Positions 33,938-44,409 of a stretch of DNA of 64,000 nt are shown in pieces (the stretch's first letter is position 1; each line of letters starts with the position of its first letter). The translations under genes and the position numbers were made by a program. Origin of the DNA: Atherix ibis (lineage: Eukaryota > Arthropoda > Insecta > Diptera > Athericidae). The DNA lies in contig OY282606.1 in assembly GCA_958298945.1 (NCBI GenBank), positions 51,907,920 through 51,971,919 of the forward strand, given 5' to 3'. The notes beneath the pieces were generated by a model. The model was not told the origin of the DNA, made no database searches, and worked only from the letters and a program-made list of their open reading frames with translations.

Positions 33938-34159
33938 CACCCATTTACACCCATGTGCCTCGATGTCTTGATCACGACAAATATTTTTAAAGGTAAAAAC
34001 ATATCAGGTCTGTTCAAAAAGTATCGCCAATTTTGAATTTCCGCTGTATATTCGATTTTTGATTTTTTTTGTGGCGTTATGTTTGTACTCATGTCTCTCA
34101 ATTATGCTGCTTTTCTTGCACGTGTTTTGGCTCGTCTTCGATTTTTGGCCATTCCAAAA

Positions 34160-35182
34160 ATGGGTCAGAGAATCTGTATCACATTTTGTGTGAAAAAGAA
34201 AATAATTTTGCGGAAGCATTCCGATTGTTGACTGTGGCATATGGTGAAGCTACCTTGGACCGAAGCAATGCTTATCGGTGATACAAAATGTTCTGAAAGG
34301 GCCGAGAAGATGTGAATGACGAAAAGCGTGCCGGACACCCGAGCACGTCAACAACAGACGAAAACATTGATGAAGTGAAGAAAATAGTATTGGCCAATCG
34401 TCGAATCACCGTTAGAGAAGTTACTGAGGACTTAAACATATCGATTGGCTCGTGACATTCGATTTTTACCAATGATTTAGCGTGAGACCATCATCGTACC
34501 AAAATTACTCAATTTCGACCAAAAACAGCATCGCATTAACATTGCTAAGGAGCTGCTGGACCCTGTCTGCGATGCCCCAAATTTGCTCCAAAGGGTCATA
34601 ACTTGTGACGAATCATGGGTTTATGGTTATGACGTGGAAACTTAAGCTCAGTCATCCCAATGGAAGCTGCCGCTTAAGCTAAGATCAAAAAAAGCGCTCC
34701 AATTTCAGTCGAATGTAAAGCTTTGCATCATGATTTCTTACTACAGGGTAAGCGCGCCAATTTCGGTCGAATGTAAACGTGGTGCATCATGAGTTCTTAC
34801 TACAGGGTAAAACGGTCATTAAGGAATATTACCTGCAAGCAATCCGCCAGAAACGCCCGGATTTGTGGAAGAAGAAAAATTGGCTTTTAAACCATGATAA
34901 CGCCCCTGCTCACCCATCGTTGCTTGTGCATAAATTTTTGGCCAAAAACAACACACTAATAATGCCGCAGCTACCGTTTTCCCCAGATCTGGCCCCCTGT
35001 GACTTTTTCTTGTTCCCGAACCTGACGAGCCCCAATAAAAGATGACGCTACGCTACGATTGAGGAGATAAAGGCGGTATCGGAGGAGGAGCTGAACAAGA
35101 TCACAAAAAATTATTTTTTGAAATACTTCGAGGATATCTGGTGGGGATTACTTTGAAGGGGACAAAATAGATATTCATGAGC
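34160..35182 (+). pseudogene. A5 mariner transposase with internal duplication
   Basis: ATG at 34160 (MGQRICITFCVKKK), with a frameshift shortly after. The HTH part reads TTDENIDEVKKIVLANRRIT. The first motif is ITCDESWVYGYDVE (Asp kept), followed by a stop. A duplication at 34687-34810 breaks the centre. The C-terminal frame 34779-35045 has LNHDNAPAHPSLL and SPDLAPCDFFLFPNL. It shares the 21-bp YYLQ-AIRQ deletion with A3. The normal C-terminal stop is mutated. Confidence 0.87.
34687..34810. repeat. Tandem duplication of about 55-60 bp in A5
   Basis: Two adjacent diverged units share AGCG.-CCAATTTC.GTCGAATGTAAA-type sequence and GCATCATGA.TTCTTACTAC followed by AGGGTAA. Only one unit corresponds to the transposase. 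Confidence 0.85.
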
Positions 35183-35286
35183 AAATAGATAATTTTTGAA
35201 AAAAACACTCGTATTCTAAATTATTTACTTGATCAGGCCTCATATTTTAAAATAATCAATAATTTTTTTTTTGAACAGGCCTCGTA

Positions 35287-35755
35287 TTCTAAATATCTGG
35301 AAAAATTATTTCAGAAACGTTTTCAACAAAGAATGGCAACATTGATTTCCAAAAATACTAAATATAACAATAAAAAAATTCCTTTTTACCCTTAAGAAAA
35401 TTAAATATAAATGCTTATAAATTCCAATGCTTCTTGGCTTTTAAATTGAATCATTTTACATCCCTTATTTTTTCTATCTTGTGGCATTTAAATCATCCCA
35501 CCAACTACTAGACAATAACTAGAAGCTTTTGATGGCAGTGTAAATTTCCTACTAAGTAAATGGAAATGTGAGGGGATTGCTGCTTGCTTAACAAAAGATA
35601 TAAATCCACTAACCCCTTTTCCTTCATTCGTACCCTGAAAAAAAGAAAAAGAAATTGTCGAAACAACAGTTCAAGTTCATCTCGTCAAAATCATGTAATG
35701 GCGTCGGCAAAGGCGCTCGATAATTTATTGGGCGAAGGTCAAGACCGAATATCTC
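35287..35755. other. Non-coding stretch after A5
   Basis: AT-rich at first, more complex from 35580. A plus-strand frame at 35584-35805 (73 codons, with a serine run and no known motif) overlaps the leader-like sequence below. I could not support it as a gene. Confidence 0.35.
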
Positions 35756-35995
35756 GTTTCATCGGTTCAGTCAGTAAGTCAGTCAGTCAGTCAAGTGAGC
35801 AGTAAATCAAAATTGTGAGAAGGAACAAACGAGCAAGGGGTGGATATGGAGCACATGTTAAAATAGTACCGAAAGTACAGTCGCAGTCGAAAGAAATGAA
35901 TGAAGGAGAAAAAATCAGTGCACAGATCAAAGTGGTAGGGAGTAAAACAGTCAAAGCACTAGTTTTGTACATAAACAACTGAAATTATGTCATCG
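35756..35995 (+). other. Candidate non-coding first exon of a host gene
   Basis: A less AT-rich, purine-rich stretch begins with a run of TCAGTCAGT units (insect initiator elements resemble TCAGT) and ends at CATCG followed by GTAAGG, a good 5' splice-site match (35996-36001). This is the pattern of a fly-type untranslated first exon on the plus strand. No TATA box was found, and the TCAG run could simply be a microsatellite. Inference only. Confidence 0.2.
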
Positions 35996-37900
35996 GTAAG
36001 GGCAGTATGAGCAGCACCCTCCCGCCTATTTCACATAATCCAAAGAGTAACTCCTTCGCATATTTTTCGTGTTTGTCAGGTTTTTTCTTTTAATTTCGAG
36101 GATTTTCTTTTTTTTTTTTTGATGATAGGCGACAAATACTATAAAATAAATACACGTACCATCCCCATAGGAAACAGTAGAAATGGTCTTATAAATGGGG
36201 TAATACTTTTCAAATAAAAAACCTAAATCATAAAAAAAAATTTGAGAAAAAAAGAATCATAGGAGAAGGATTGAACAATGGAATTTTTGTATTTACTTTC
36301 ACTCTTTCTACTGTAAGCTTTTTCCCAACAATAATCAAACGTTCCTACTTTATCACGAATTTGCCAAAAATGCTACTTTCTGTTCTCTTCACTGTAATTG
36401 TCGCAATGTAAAATCCTGACTGGTGGCACTACTTATTTAATTCGGTTTACTTTGGAACATTTACTTTTTGATTTCTATACTTTTCGATTTTCTCTTCCCT
36501 TCCCTGTCCATCTCTTGATTTATGAATGGCCAAGCGACGTGCAATAACGAAATTTCTTTGAAATTATATTGACCAAATTTTTTCCTTCTTTTGTCCTCTC
36601 TCTTTCTCTCTCTCTCTCTGTGCTTTCCTTTTGCTTTTATTTTTGTTGTCGTTTTAGATTCCTGCCCATTCCGTAAATCCAGCCCATTTTCTATTCGCCT
36701 CGCATAAATTATCGGACTTTTTCTATTATATTTTTCCATATTTTTCATTTTTTTTTTGTGTGTTTGTATTTTAATTTTTACTTTTATTATTTCCAACACT
36801 CTCTCCTTACTTTTCCCCATCAACAAAGTTATTTAATTATTTTAATAATAATAAATATAATATTTTCAGAAGGTAATAATAAATGTTTTTGTTCGCCTAC
36901 ATGAACAAAAAAAATGAGCAAGCAGCCAATCAATCAATGAAATTAATTCGATAATAGTTCGTGTATAGTTGGCCTATTTACATATTTTCTTTAGCTTTCT
37001 TTTTATGTCTTTTAAGGGTTTTTTTTCTTTCTTTTCTTCTCTATAGAATAAGAAAAAAATATTCGATATTATCGCGAGGTAGGTAATCGTAATATAAATA
37101 ATATTAATAATACTAATATCTAACGTTAATAGCAGTGATAAAGTTCGGTTTTATGTACTTTTATGCTGATTATGTATTTATATTAGTATCGTAAGAGAGA
37201 AAGTTAACTAAACAATATTATGAAAGTGATGGAAGATATAAATAGGATGAGCAAGGGGGATTGGTAAAATAGGTATAATATTTATGTCTCCGAAAGAAAG
37301 AAATTAATCCTTGCGCTAATTTTTTTTACATAGGATTTTTTACTTTTTTAACAGCTCAAAGATTCTTCTTTCCTCCTAATACAAGTAATTTTTTTTTAAC
37401 ATTTTCTTTTAATGTTTTTCTTTCGCTATCTTTGACTATGTCATTTTTATACTTATGGGTTTGTGAACACAGCATAAAAAGGTATTTTTCATTTGTATAC
37501 ATTTTTTTTAATCATATTTAGCGTGTATAATATGATCAGATAATATATAATAAATACAATTTTCGTTAATATTTATCTTTATAAACTTAGAAATGATTTT
37601 TTTTTTTAAAAAAGAAATTTTTCTTAAAAATTTTTTTAAAAAAATTACTAAAAGAAATAAATGACATAAAAGAGCAAAAAAACAACTTTAGTTGTTGTCA
37701 CAATTTAAATACGTTTGCAATGGTATCCAAAACAAATTTTGTCTATAATCAAATTTATATTTTATATTAAGAGAGCCACAAAAATCTAGCAAAATTACAA
37801 TAAAAACTAGAAAAAATATAATTAAAAAAAAACGGAAAAAATATAATTAATAATATAAGAAAAATAAGATCTTGAGGATAATTAAAAAAAATTTTAAAAA
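35996..37900. other. AT-rich stretch, intron-like
   Basis: T-rich and A-rich runs, a CT-type simple repeat at 36600-36620, and a minus-strand frame (36461-36826) that is mostly Lys/Arg/Glu because it is antisense to pyrimidine-rich DNA. If the preceding exon is real this would be intron. No motif was recognised. Confidence 0.35.
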
Positions 37901-37901
37901 A

Positions 37902-38050
37902 AATTAGAGAAAACTGGACTATCATTCGAGGAGTTGTGGGGTTCAAATCCTACTGAGGCTATGGCTCTACGCTATTCAAAAATCTAGTTTTCCTTTCTAT
38001 TTTCCTTCAAATATCGCGGAGCTTAGAATATACTTTTTACTACTAATATT
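37902..38050 (+). repeat. tRNA-derived SINE-like repeat, copy 2
   Basis: Matches 14687-14880. The A-box-like segment is TTAGAGAAAACTGG, the B-box-like segment is GGTTCAAATCC (37940-37950), then the shared tail CTACGCTATTCAAAAATCTA and GAGCTTAGAATATAC. It lacks about 40 bp of the copy-1 tail. The tRNA-like head is better preserved here. Confidence 0.62.
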
Positions 38051-38373
38051 ATTTGAAATGATAATAAAAAAAATGGCGGTGGTGATTGGATTGTGATGGA
38101 AGTATGAAATTGTTGAGTTAGACGAAAGGAAGACATTAGCGACAGAAGGGAAGACATAGGAGCAAAAAAGTAAAAGTAAGAAAGTGAAGAGCAAAGGAAC
38201 TGAGGACATATTTTGTCCTTTTTTTTGGATGAAAATACAATAATTATGAAAATTATTTTTCAATAAAACAGGTAAAAAATATTGACTACAACAAAAATTA
38301 AAAGATAATAATTTATTTTGATATAAGTGCTTTTTGCTTATTTACTCTTCAATTTTTAGAAATTCCTAATATT
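38051..38373. other. AT-rich non-coding stretch
   Basis: No motif. The minus-strand frame at 37997-38263 overlaps the SINE copy and is not a gene. Confidence 0.4.
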
Positions 38374-38375
38374 TA

Positions 38376-39589
38376 CCAGGTGTATAAGCTTAAATCTGCT
38401 GTTTTTTTGGTCAAAAAAACTTCTTTTTTTCATAGAAAGCAAAAACAACAATTTATTCAAAGTACTTGCCCTCGCTAGCCATCTCTCGGGCAATTTGTAG
38501 ATACGACGCCAAAAAAAATCCTTTTCTTTCAAGGCAAAACACTGATCAAGCCATTTTCGGACGTCTTCGTAAGAATCGACGTGCTGCTCAGTGAGCGCGT
38601 GGCCCATCGACGAAAACAGGTGGTAGTTGGAAGGGGGCAGTTCTGGTTAATAAGTGCGGTGGGCTAGCATCTCCTTGTTGAGTGTCTCCAAGTAGTTTTG
38701 GATCATTTTTGACGTGTGCGATGGTGCGTTGTCGTGGAGGAAAATTAGCTTGTTATGTCTTTGTTGATGATCCGTCCTTTTTTCACACAGAGCACGGTGC
38801 AATTTGATCAGTTGTTGGTGGTAACCGTGGGCATTGACAGTTTCACCAGGTTTCAAAATCTCATAGTAGACGATACCCTGCTGATCCCACCAAACGCACA
38901 GCATCGTCTTCCGTCCGAAGATATTTGGTCTTGGGGAAGATGCTGATGGTTGGCCGGGATCAAATCACGATTTTTTTTGTTAAGGATTCTCGAAATATAT
39001 CCACTCTCCATTGCCTGTCACAATCCGATGAAGGAACGACTTTCTTTTTTGTCTGGCCAGCAAGATTCCGCATGTGTTTTGGTGTCGTTCCATTTGCCTA
39101 TCGTTCAATTCATGCGGCACCCATTTTTTTCCGATCTTTTCAATCTTTTCCATTACACGCAGACGCATGAAAATGGCTGGTTGAGTAACACACAATTGCT
39201 CCGCGAGCATCTTCATCCAAAATAGCCTGCAATTGATGGTCCTTAACCTTCGTAGGCCGATTTTCACGCTTCTTGTCCCACAAGTCAAAATTGCCGTCTT
39301 TGAACCGACGAAACCAATCTCAGCACGTTGTTTTCGATAAAGCACCGATTTCTTCAAATTGAAGCAGAAAAGCAGAGCTTCCCGTATATGCTCTTTTTCT
39401 GGCACAAAACTAGACATGATTACCAAAGGAAAAATAAACGTTGTTGTACGAAATTGCTAATAATGTTCACTGATTAATGTTGACAGATGTCAAACTCATA
39501 ATAAAAAAAGTATGGCGTGCTGATGGTAGCTTAATACGCTCTCTCACACCATCTATGACTAAACTGCGGACTTATGCTTATACTCCTGG
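38376..39589 (-). mobile_element. Mariner C4, mauritiana-type, full length
   Basis: The left end CCAGGTGTATAAGCTTAAAT and right inverse end CTTATGCTTATACTCCTGG have TA outside both. 1.21 kb. The leader is intact, which allows the H2 insertion point in C3 to be read. Confidence 0.94.
38453..39417 (-). pseudogene. C4 mariner transposase, two Asp replaced
   Basis: ATG at 39417 (MSSFVPEKEHIREALLFCFN). A deletion after LKKS removes about 15 residues and shifts the frame. Later HTH pieces are MLAEQLCVTQPAIFMRLRVM and KKWVPHELNDRQMERHQNT. The first motif is VTGNGEWIYFENP (Asp to Asn). The frame 38647-38904 has MLCVWWDQQGIVYYEILKPG and FLHDNAPSHTSK (second Asp intact). The third block reads ELPPSNYHLF (Asp to Asn) after a stop. 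It ends near KLPERW with a frameshift. Confidence 0.9.
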
Positions 39590-39591
39590 TA

Positions 39592-41435
39592 CTTTTTACG
39601 ATTTTTATTATTCAATATTTTTATTCAACTAATTATATTTTTAAACTGATTTAAACAATTTAAAAAAAAAATGTTTTTAATTCGAGCTATTAAATATTAC
39701 CCTTAAGATTAATAAAATCGATGATAATATTAAAAAATTAATTAGAATAAAACAATGTAAGAAATACTTTAAGAGACAAAAGGAAATATATGAGCAAGAA
39801 AATCATTCTAATTAAGTTGCCAATAAAGAACGATGCTGAATTTTAATTGGTCGTAGGGCTTTAATTGACAAAAATTTATGCGCCTCCCTTCTTCCCATTT
39901 TCAGGAGAGTATCAAAAGGCAAATGGAAGTTACTCGTAAGAATCAAAAATCGAAGAAACAATAGACAAATAAGAAAAAGACAGAAAAAAAACATAATAAT
40001 AAAATTATTTTAGAAGGGAGTAATTGCTTTTGGTTTCTTTTTAATAACTTAACCCTAATAAGTTGGTAAAGAGAAGCGAAAAATTTTGAAGAGAACGACT
40101 AGGAGGGAGGGGTTTCGACCTCTTTACTTGTCCATGTAAAAAAAATATGTTCTCTTCCGAAACGAAAACGAAAATTTCATTGAGTAAATTTGCGCACATT
40201 TTGTTTTGTCGTTTTTTGATTTTGTAATTTTTTGTATAATTTCAAATTTGATTGTTGCTATATTTTCCAAATGACATCTATACATGGTGCGTATCAGTTA
40301 ATATAATAATTACCTGTATTTGTCGTTTGCACAATTACCCATAAACGTGCCTGTTTGTGTGTGTGTGTGTGTGTGTTATGTGTAAACATGTTAACATATT
40401 TTGCATGGCTATGCGTATGTTCGCATGTATGCGTTTGTCGTCGGCCTTTAAGTTTTAAGAAAATTTGGTATTTTTTTCATTTATCTCGTTTTTAGTTTTC
40501 TTCTTTTTAATTTTTTCTTCTTTCTTCTCTAGATATTTTTTTTAATATATTTGGTTTCGTTCCTATTCTATAGAGAATATATATATGCACACATGTGTAT
40601 AAATTTATTGAGAAAATTTTGTAGAGTTCTTAGTCAGAATGTCTGGAAAGGGGTTTTTGGAAAAAATCGGCCTTGGCTAGTTTGGACAAAAGTGAATTCT
40701 TAAATAATTGAGGAAAATACGAAAAACAATAGAATTCGTTAAGAATTAGTCGTCACTCTCACTCTGTCTCTTTTCTCCCACTATCTTTATCGTAAAATAA
40801 TATAATTAATAGGAAACAACTGTACTCTCCCTCTCTCTCTATGCGCATGGATGTTTGTGTTTTTGTGCATATATGAGAATGTACCTGTATTTTGTAATAT
40901 GGACAACTTAATTCTATGCCTGGATTTGTGGTGTATGTTATATGTTTAGTCAGCTAAATTTTAGTTTAAGTTAGATGGCTGTCCGTAGCAGAGAGGTGCG
41001 TGCAGTGAAGCGGCTCAGGGTGATTGTGTCACTAAATGAAAACGAGATAAGCGCGCATACCAAGTCTCATAAATTTGTCGATTTTATTACAATAGATTAG
41101 CCTTAAGCTGAAGTGCGGCAAAACGAAATCAATATTTATGTTGGAATATTATTACTCCCGGATCTGGGGAGTGGAGCAAAGAGAAAATTTTACATTTTGC
41201 ATATTTCAGCCTACAAACTAATAATATAAAAAGTACTGTACTGTAGTCGTATTTTTGCTTACGAACACACTACAGTCAACAATATTTTTATTTCATTTTC
41301 TTCTAATTTTTAATGAATAATTTTAAAAAAAAAATATATACCATATAATATATATACGAAAAAGTTTTTCTTGTCTCAATATTTACTATAAAATTACTCA
41401 GTATAAAATATTCAATAAAAAATATAATGACTCTA
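39592..41435. other. Non-coding stretch
   Basis: AT-rich with a GT simple repeat at 40353-40376 and pyrimidine runs at 40755-40845. A small, less AT-rich patch at 40975-41070 has no recognised content. No transposon ends were found. Confidence 0.4.
40353..40376. repeat. GT microsatellite
   Basis: About eleven GT units followed by a TATGTGTAAACATG segment. Confidence 0.9.
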
Positions 41436-41437
41436 TA

Positions 41438-42610
41438 CGAGGTCAGTTCAAAAAGTATAGCGAATTTTGAATTTCCGCGGGTTACGTAAATTCAATTTTC
41501 GATTTACCGTCTATGGCGCTATGTTGGTACTCATGTCTCTCACTTATGCCGATAAGGTCGGCCATTTTGAATGTTCATTTAATTTTTGACAGCTGCTTTG
41601 TTTGCACGTGTTTTGGCTCGTCTTCGATTTTTGCCCATTCCAAAAAAATGTATCAAAAAATCTGTATCAAATTTTGTGTGCAAAAGAAAATTAATTGCGC
41701 GGACCCATTCCGAATGTTGACTGTGGCATATGGTGAAGCTACCTTGGACCGAAGCAATGTTTATCGGTTGTACAAAATGTTCTCAGAGGTCCGAGACGTT
41801 CCGAACGCCCTAGCAAGTCAACAACAGACGAAAGCAATCGTCGAATCACCGTTTCAGAAGTTACTGAGGACTTAAACATATCGATTGGCTCATGCCATTT
41901 AATTTTTAAAAATGATTTGAGCGTGAGACGGGTCGCCACGAAATTCGTACCAAAATTACTCAATTTCGACTAAAAACAGCATCGCATTAACATTGATAAG
42001 GAGCTATTGGAGTCTGTCCGCGACAACCCAAAGTTGCTCCAAAGGGTCATAGCTGATGACGAATCATGGGTTTATGGTTATGACGTGTAAACCAAAGCTC
42101 AATCATCCCAACGAGCCAAGACCGAAAAAAGCGCTCCAAGTTCGGCCGAATGTGAAGGTTTTGCTTACAGTTTTCTTCGATTGCAGGGGCGTGGTGCATC
42201 ATGAGTTCTTGCCACAGGGTAGAACGGTCAATAAGGAATATTACCTTATAAACGCCCGGATTTGTGGAAGAAGAAAAATTGGCTTTTAAACCATGATAAC
42301 GCCCCTGCTCACCCATCGTTGCTTGTGCATGAATTTTTGGCCAAAAACAACACACCAATAATGCCGCAGCTACCGTATTCCCCAGATCTGGTCCCCTGTG
42401 ACTTTTTCTTGTTCCCGAAACTGAAGAGCCCCATGAAAGGAGGACGCTACGCTACGATTGAGGAGATAAAGACGGAGGAGCTGAACATGATCACAAAAAA
42501 TTGGAAAAAACGTTGGCACATTTGGTGGGGATTACTTTGAAGGGGACAAAATGGGTATTCATGAATAAATAAATAATTTTTGAGAAAACATAAATTTCAC
42601 GATACTTTTA
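41438..42610 (+). mobile_element. Mariner A6, right end truncated
   Basis: The left end CGAGGTCAGTTCAAAAAGTA follows TATA. The right end stops at CACGATACTTTTA, before the TTTGAACAGACCTCG that ends the other copies. About 1.17 kb with several internal deletions. Confidence 0.9.
41648..42568 (+). pseudogene. A6 mariner transposase with several deletions
   Basis: ATG at 41648 (MYQKICIKFCVQKKINCADP). The open frame continues through FRMLTVAYGEATLDRSNVYR, then deletions remove much of the second HTH. First motif IADDESWVYGYDV (Asp kept) then a stop. Deletions remove the GRTVNKEYY to PDLW link. The C-terminal frame (42262-42540) has LNHDNAPAHPSLL and SPDLVPCDFFLFPKLKS. The last 30 residues are also gapped. 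Confidence 0.87.
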
Positions 42611-42611
42611 T

Positions 42612-43070
42612 ATAGTATGACAATAAAGGACCGGCTATGTTTAGTTTTGAGTTCAAATTCAGCTAGAGAAATAGTCGAGGTGCCTTTTAGTTGTTGTGAT
42701 GCTTAAAAATATCATTACAAATTACCTTAAAATTGCCTACTCACCTAATAAAATTATTTTTAAGAAAAGTTCTACTTTCTTAACGAGTTATAATTGGAAG
42801 ATTTAAAAAAATTGAAAGCATATCTCAAAGAAGAATATGTTTATGCGCTATAAGTTCTTAAAAAGAAGCCGACTAATATTTTTTGCCACGACTGTATATA
42901 CTTCCATGGTCAGTTAGAAATAGAGTATTATTTAGTACGAAAAATACCTTTTTAAGAAACTTATTATAAGAGATGATTTTTTAAGCTCTTAGTTTTTAAA
43001 TTTCCACCAAAACAAATACATTTCATGTAAATTAGTCTTACGACTACCTTATTAAGTGATCCATGCGAGA
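42612..43070. other. AT-rich non-coding stretch
   Basis: Nothing recognised between A6 and the DD41D remnant. Confidence 0.4.
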
Positions 43071-43074
43071 GGTC

Positions 43075-43985
43075 CAATTTTAAACCACTTTCTCGATCAT
43101 CTCGGCTGGTATCTCGCTAAATAACATGTGTAATGTTGTCATCCAAGGCTGAAGGTGACACTGATTTATCGGCATAGACGAGTGATTTTGCGTAGTCCCA
43201 TAAAAAATAGTCTATAGGTGTCAATTTGCACACCTCTAGACTATTGATCTATGCGGTCAACTTACCGGTCCGAAACGTTAGATAAATTGCTCACCAAACT
43301 CATCTCTTAATATGTTCATTGTTTCAAGTGCTGCGTATCATTTAGCGACGTCTTGTTAAAACCACGTGTCGACCAGATGCAGTTCTTGCTTTTTGAGTAA
43401 AAAAAAGTTTAAATTATTGAGCGATAGAGGGCGCCATTGACTATAACGTTAGGGACAGTGTCATCTTCAAAGAAATACGGACCGATGATTCCACCGCACC
43501 AAACATAAACTTTTTCACATACCCATTCAACCATATATGAGCTTTGTCACTGAACGCAATTTTTTGGTAAAAAAAACAGATTTTCCTTAAGGCCCAATCA
43601 CCGAAAATTCGACGCTTTGACGGGTCAGTTCTTGGAGGAGCTGTATTTTATACGCTTTCAGACCAAGATCCTTGCGTAAAATCTTCCACAAAGTCGAGTA
43701 ATACAATCCCGAATTCTGTGAATGGCGACGAATGGACAAATTCTGGTCTTTAATAACACTGGAAGCTACGGCAGCAATATTTTCCTCTGTACGCATTGGT
43801 TTGATATCAAATAGCGTAAAATTGCTGCAAAATTTTCATCACTATGGCTCAGTAGGTCGATTATGATGATCATAAAATGCTCGAAGTGCGCGAAACACTT
43901 TTCACAGAGCCTTAAATAATTTAATAATGAAAATCTATAATTTATAAGTTTTGTTTGCATGATAAAATGACAATCTTAACTGAGC
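43075..43985 (-). pseudogene. DD41D Tc1/mariner-like transposase I2, heavily decayed
   Basis: Minus-strand blocks in order: FRALRAFYDHHNRPTEP (N-terminal helix), MRTEENIAAVASSVIKDQNL, LRKDLGLKAYKIQLLQEL, FSDKAHIWLNGYVKK (first Asp), then a V/FFED-type core, a WF-stop-QDVAK second-motif relic, RFGPV, and DYFLWDYAKSLVYADKS (third Asp). The same block order appears in I1. In many insects these transposases carry a DUF4817-like helix-turn-helix and DD41D spacing. A palindromic insertion splits the segment before the third Asp. Terminal repeats were not found. Confidence 0.75.
43206..43245. repeat. Palindrome inside I2, 16-bp arms
   Basis: AATAGTCTATAGGTGT (43206-43221) and ACACCTCTAGACTATT (43230-43245) are inverse repeats with one mismatch around an 8-bp loop. 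One arm encodes the expected TPIDY codons; the other is extra and displaces the preceding SCD residues. Confidence 0.88.
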
Positions 43986-44405
43986 ATATTTGAGTTTGGT
44001 AAACGTCACGTGTCACGTGTAATCTGTCAAAAATGGAAATAAGAAAAACCAAAATGCAAAAAAAATCCCCCAAATGATTTTCAAAAAGATATAACCGAAT
44101 TGCTAATTTAATAATTAAACGCATGAAAATATGCGAGTATTTTTTAAAAGTTTATTTTGATTTCTTGGCAATTGTTCAAAATTGTGATTTCTTATGAACC
44201 ACGCCATTTAGAAGGAACTAAAAATAATGGAACATTTTGGTTTACTCATTAGCTTCGAGAAGAATGGTTACGGAGTAGCTTCGTTTTATCCATACAAGAA
44301 GTACCTCAATTGATAAGACCTTGCAAAATTGCGTTTCTGGCCGTTGTTTGGAAGAGTTTGCGTATACTTGACTTTTTTTTTTATTTAATGTGAAGTACAA
44401 TCGCT
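43986..44405. other. Spacer between the two DD41D remnants
   Basis: No coding motif. Terminal repeats of either DD41D element may lie here but could not be identified by eye. Confidence 0.35.
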
Positions 44406-44409
44406 ACAG

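Larger units (their letters stand above)
34004..35284 (+). mobile_element. Mariner A5, near full length
   Basis: Family A copy with left end CAGGTCTGTTCAAAAAGTAT after TA and right end TTTGAACAGGCCTCG before TA. The right end is elongated: a second, end-like CAGGCCTCA is present at 35235-35244 and ACACTCGTATTCTAAA at 35205 resembles the outer flank CCTCGTATTCTAAA, so the tail has been partly duplicated. Confidence 0.88.

Noticed and set aside
36461..36826. 121-codon basic, coiled-coil-like minus-strand frame
   Set aside because: Lys/Arg/Glu bias is the product of reading pyrimidine-rich simple sequence on the opposite strand; no motif.
40353..40376. CRISPR-like or satellite repeat
   Set aside because: Simple GT microsatellite; no spaced repeats of CRISPR type occur anywhere in the window.
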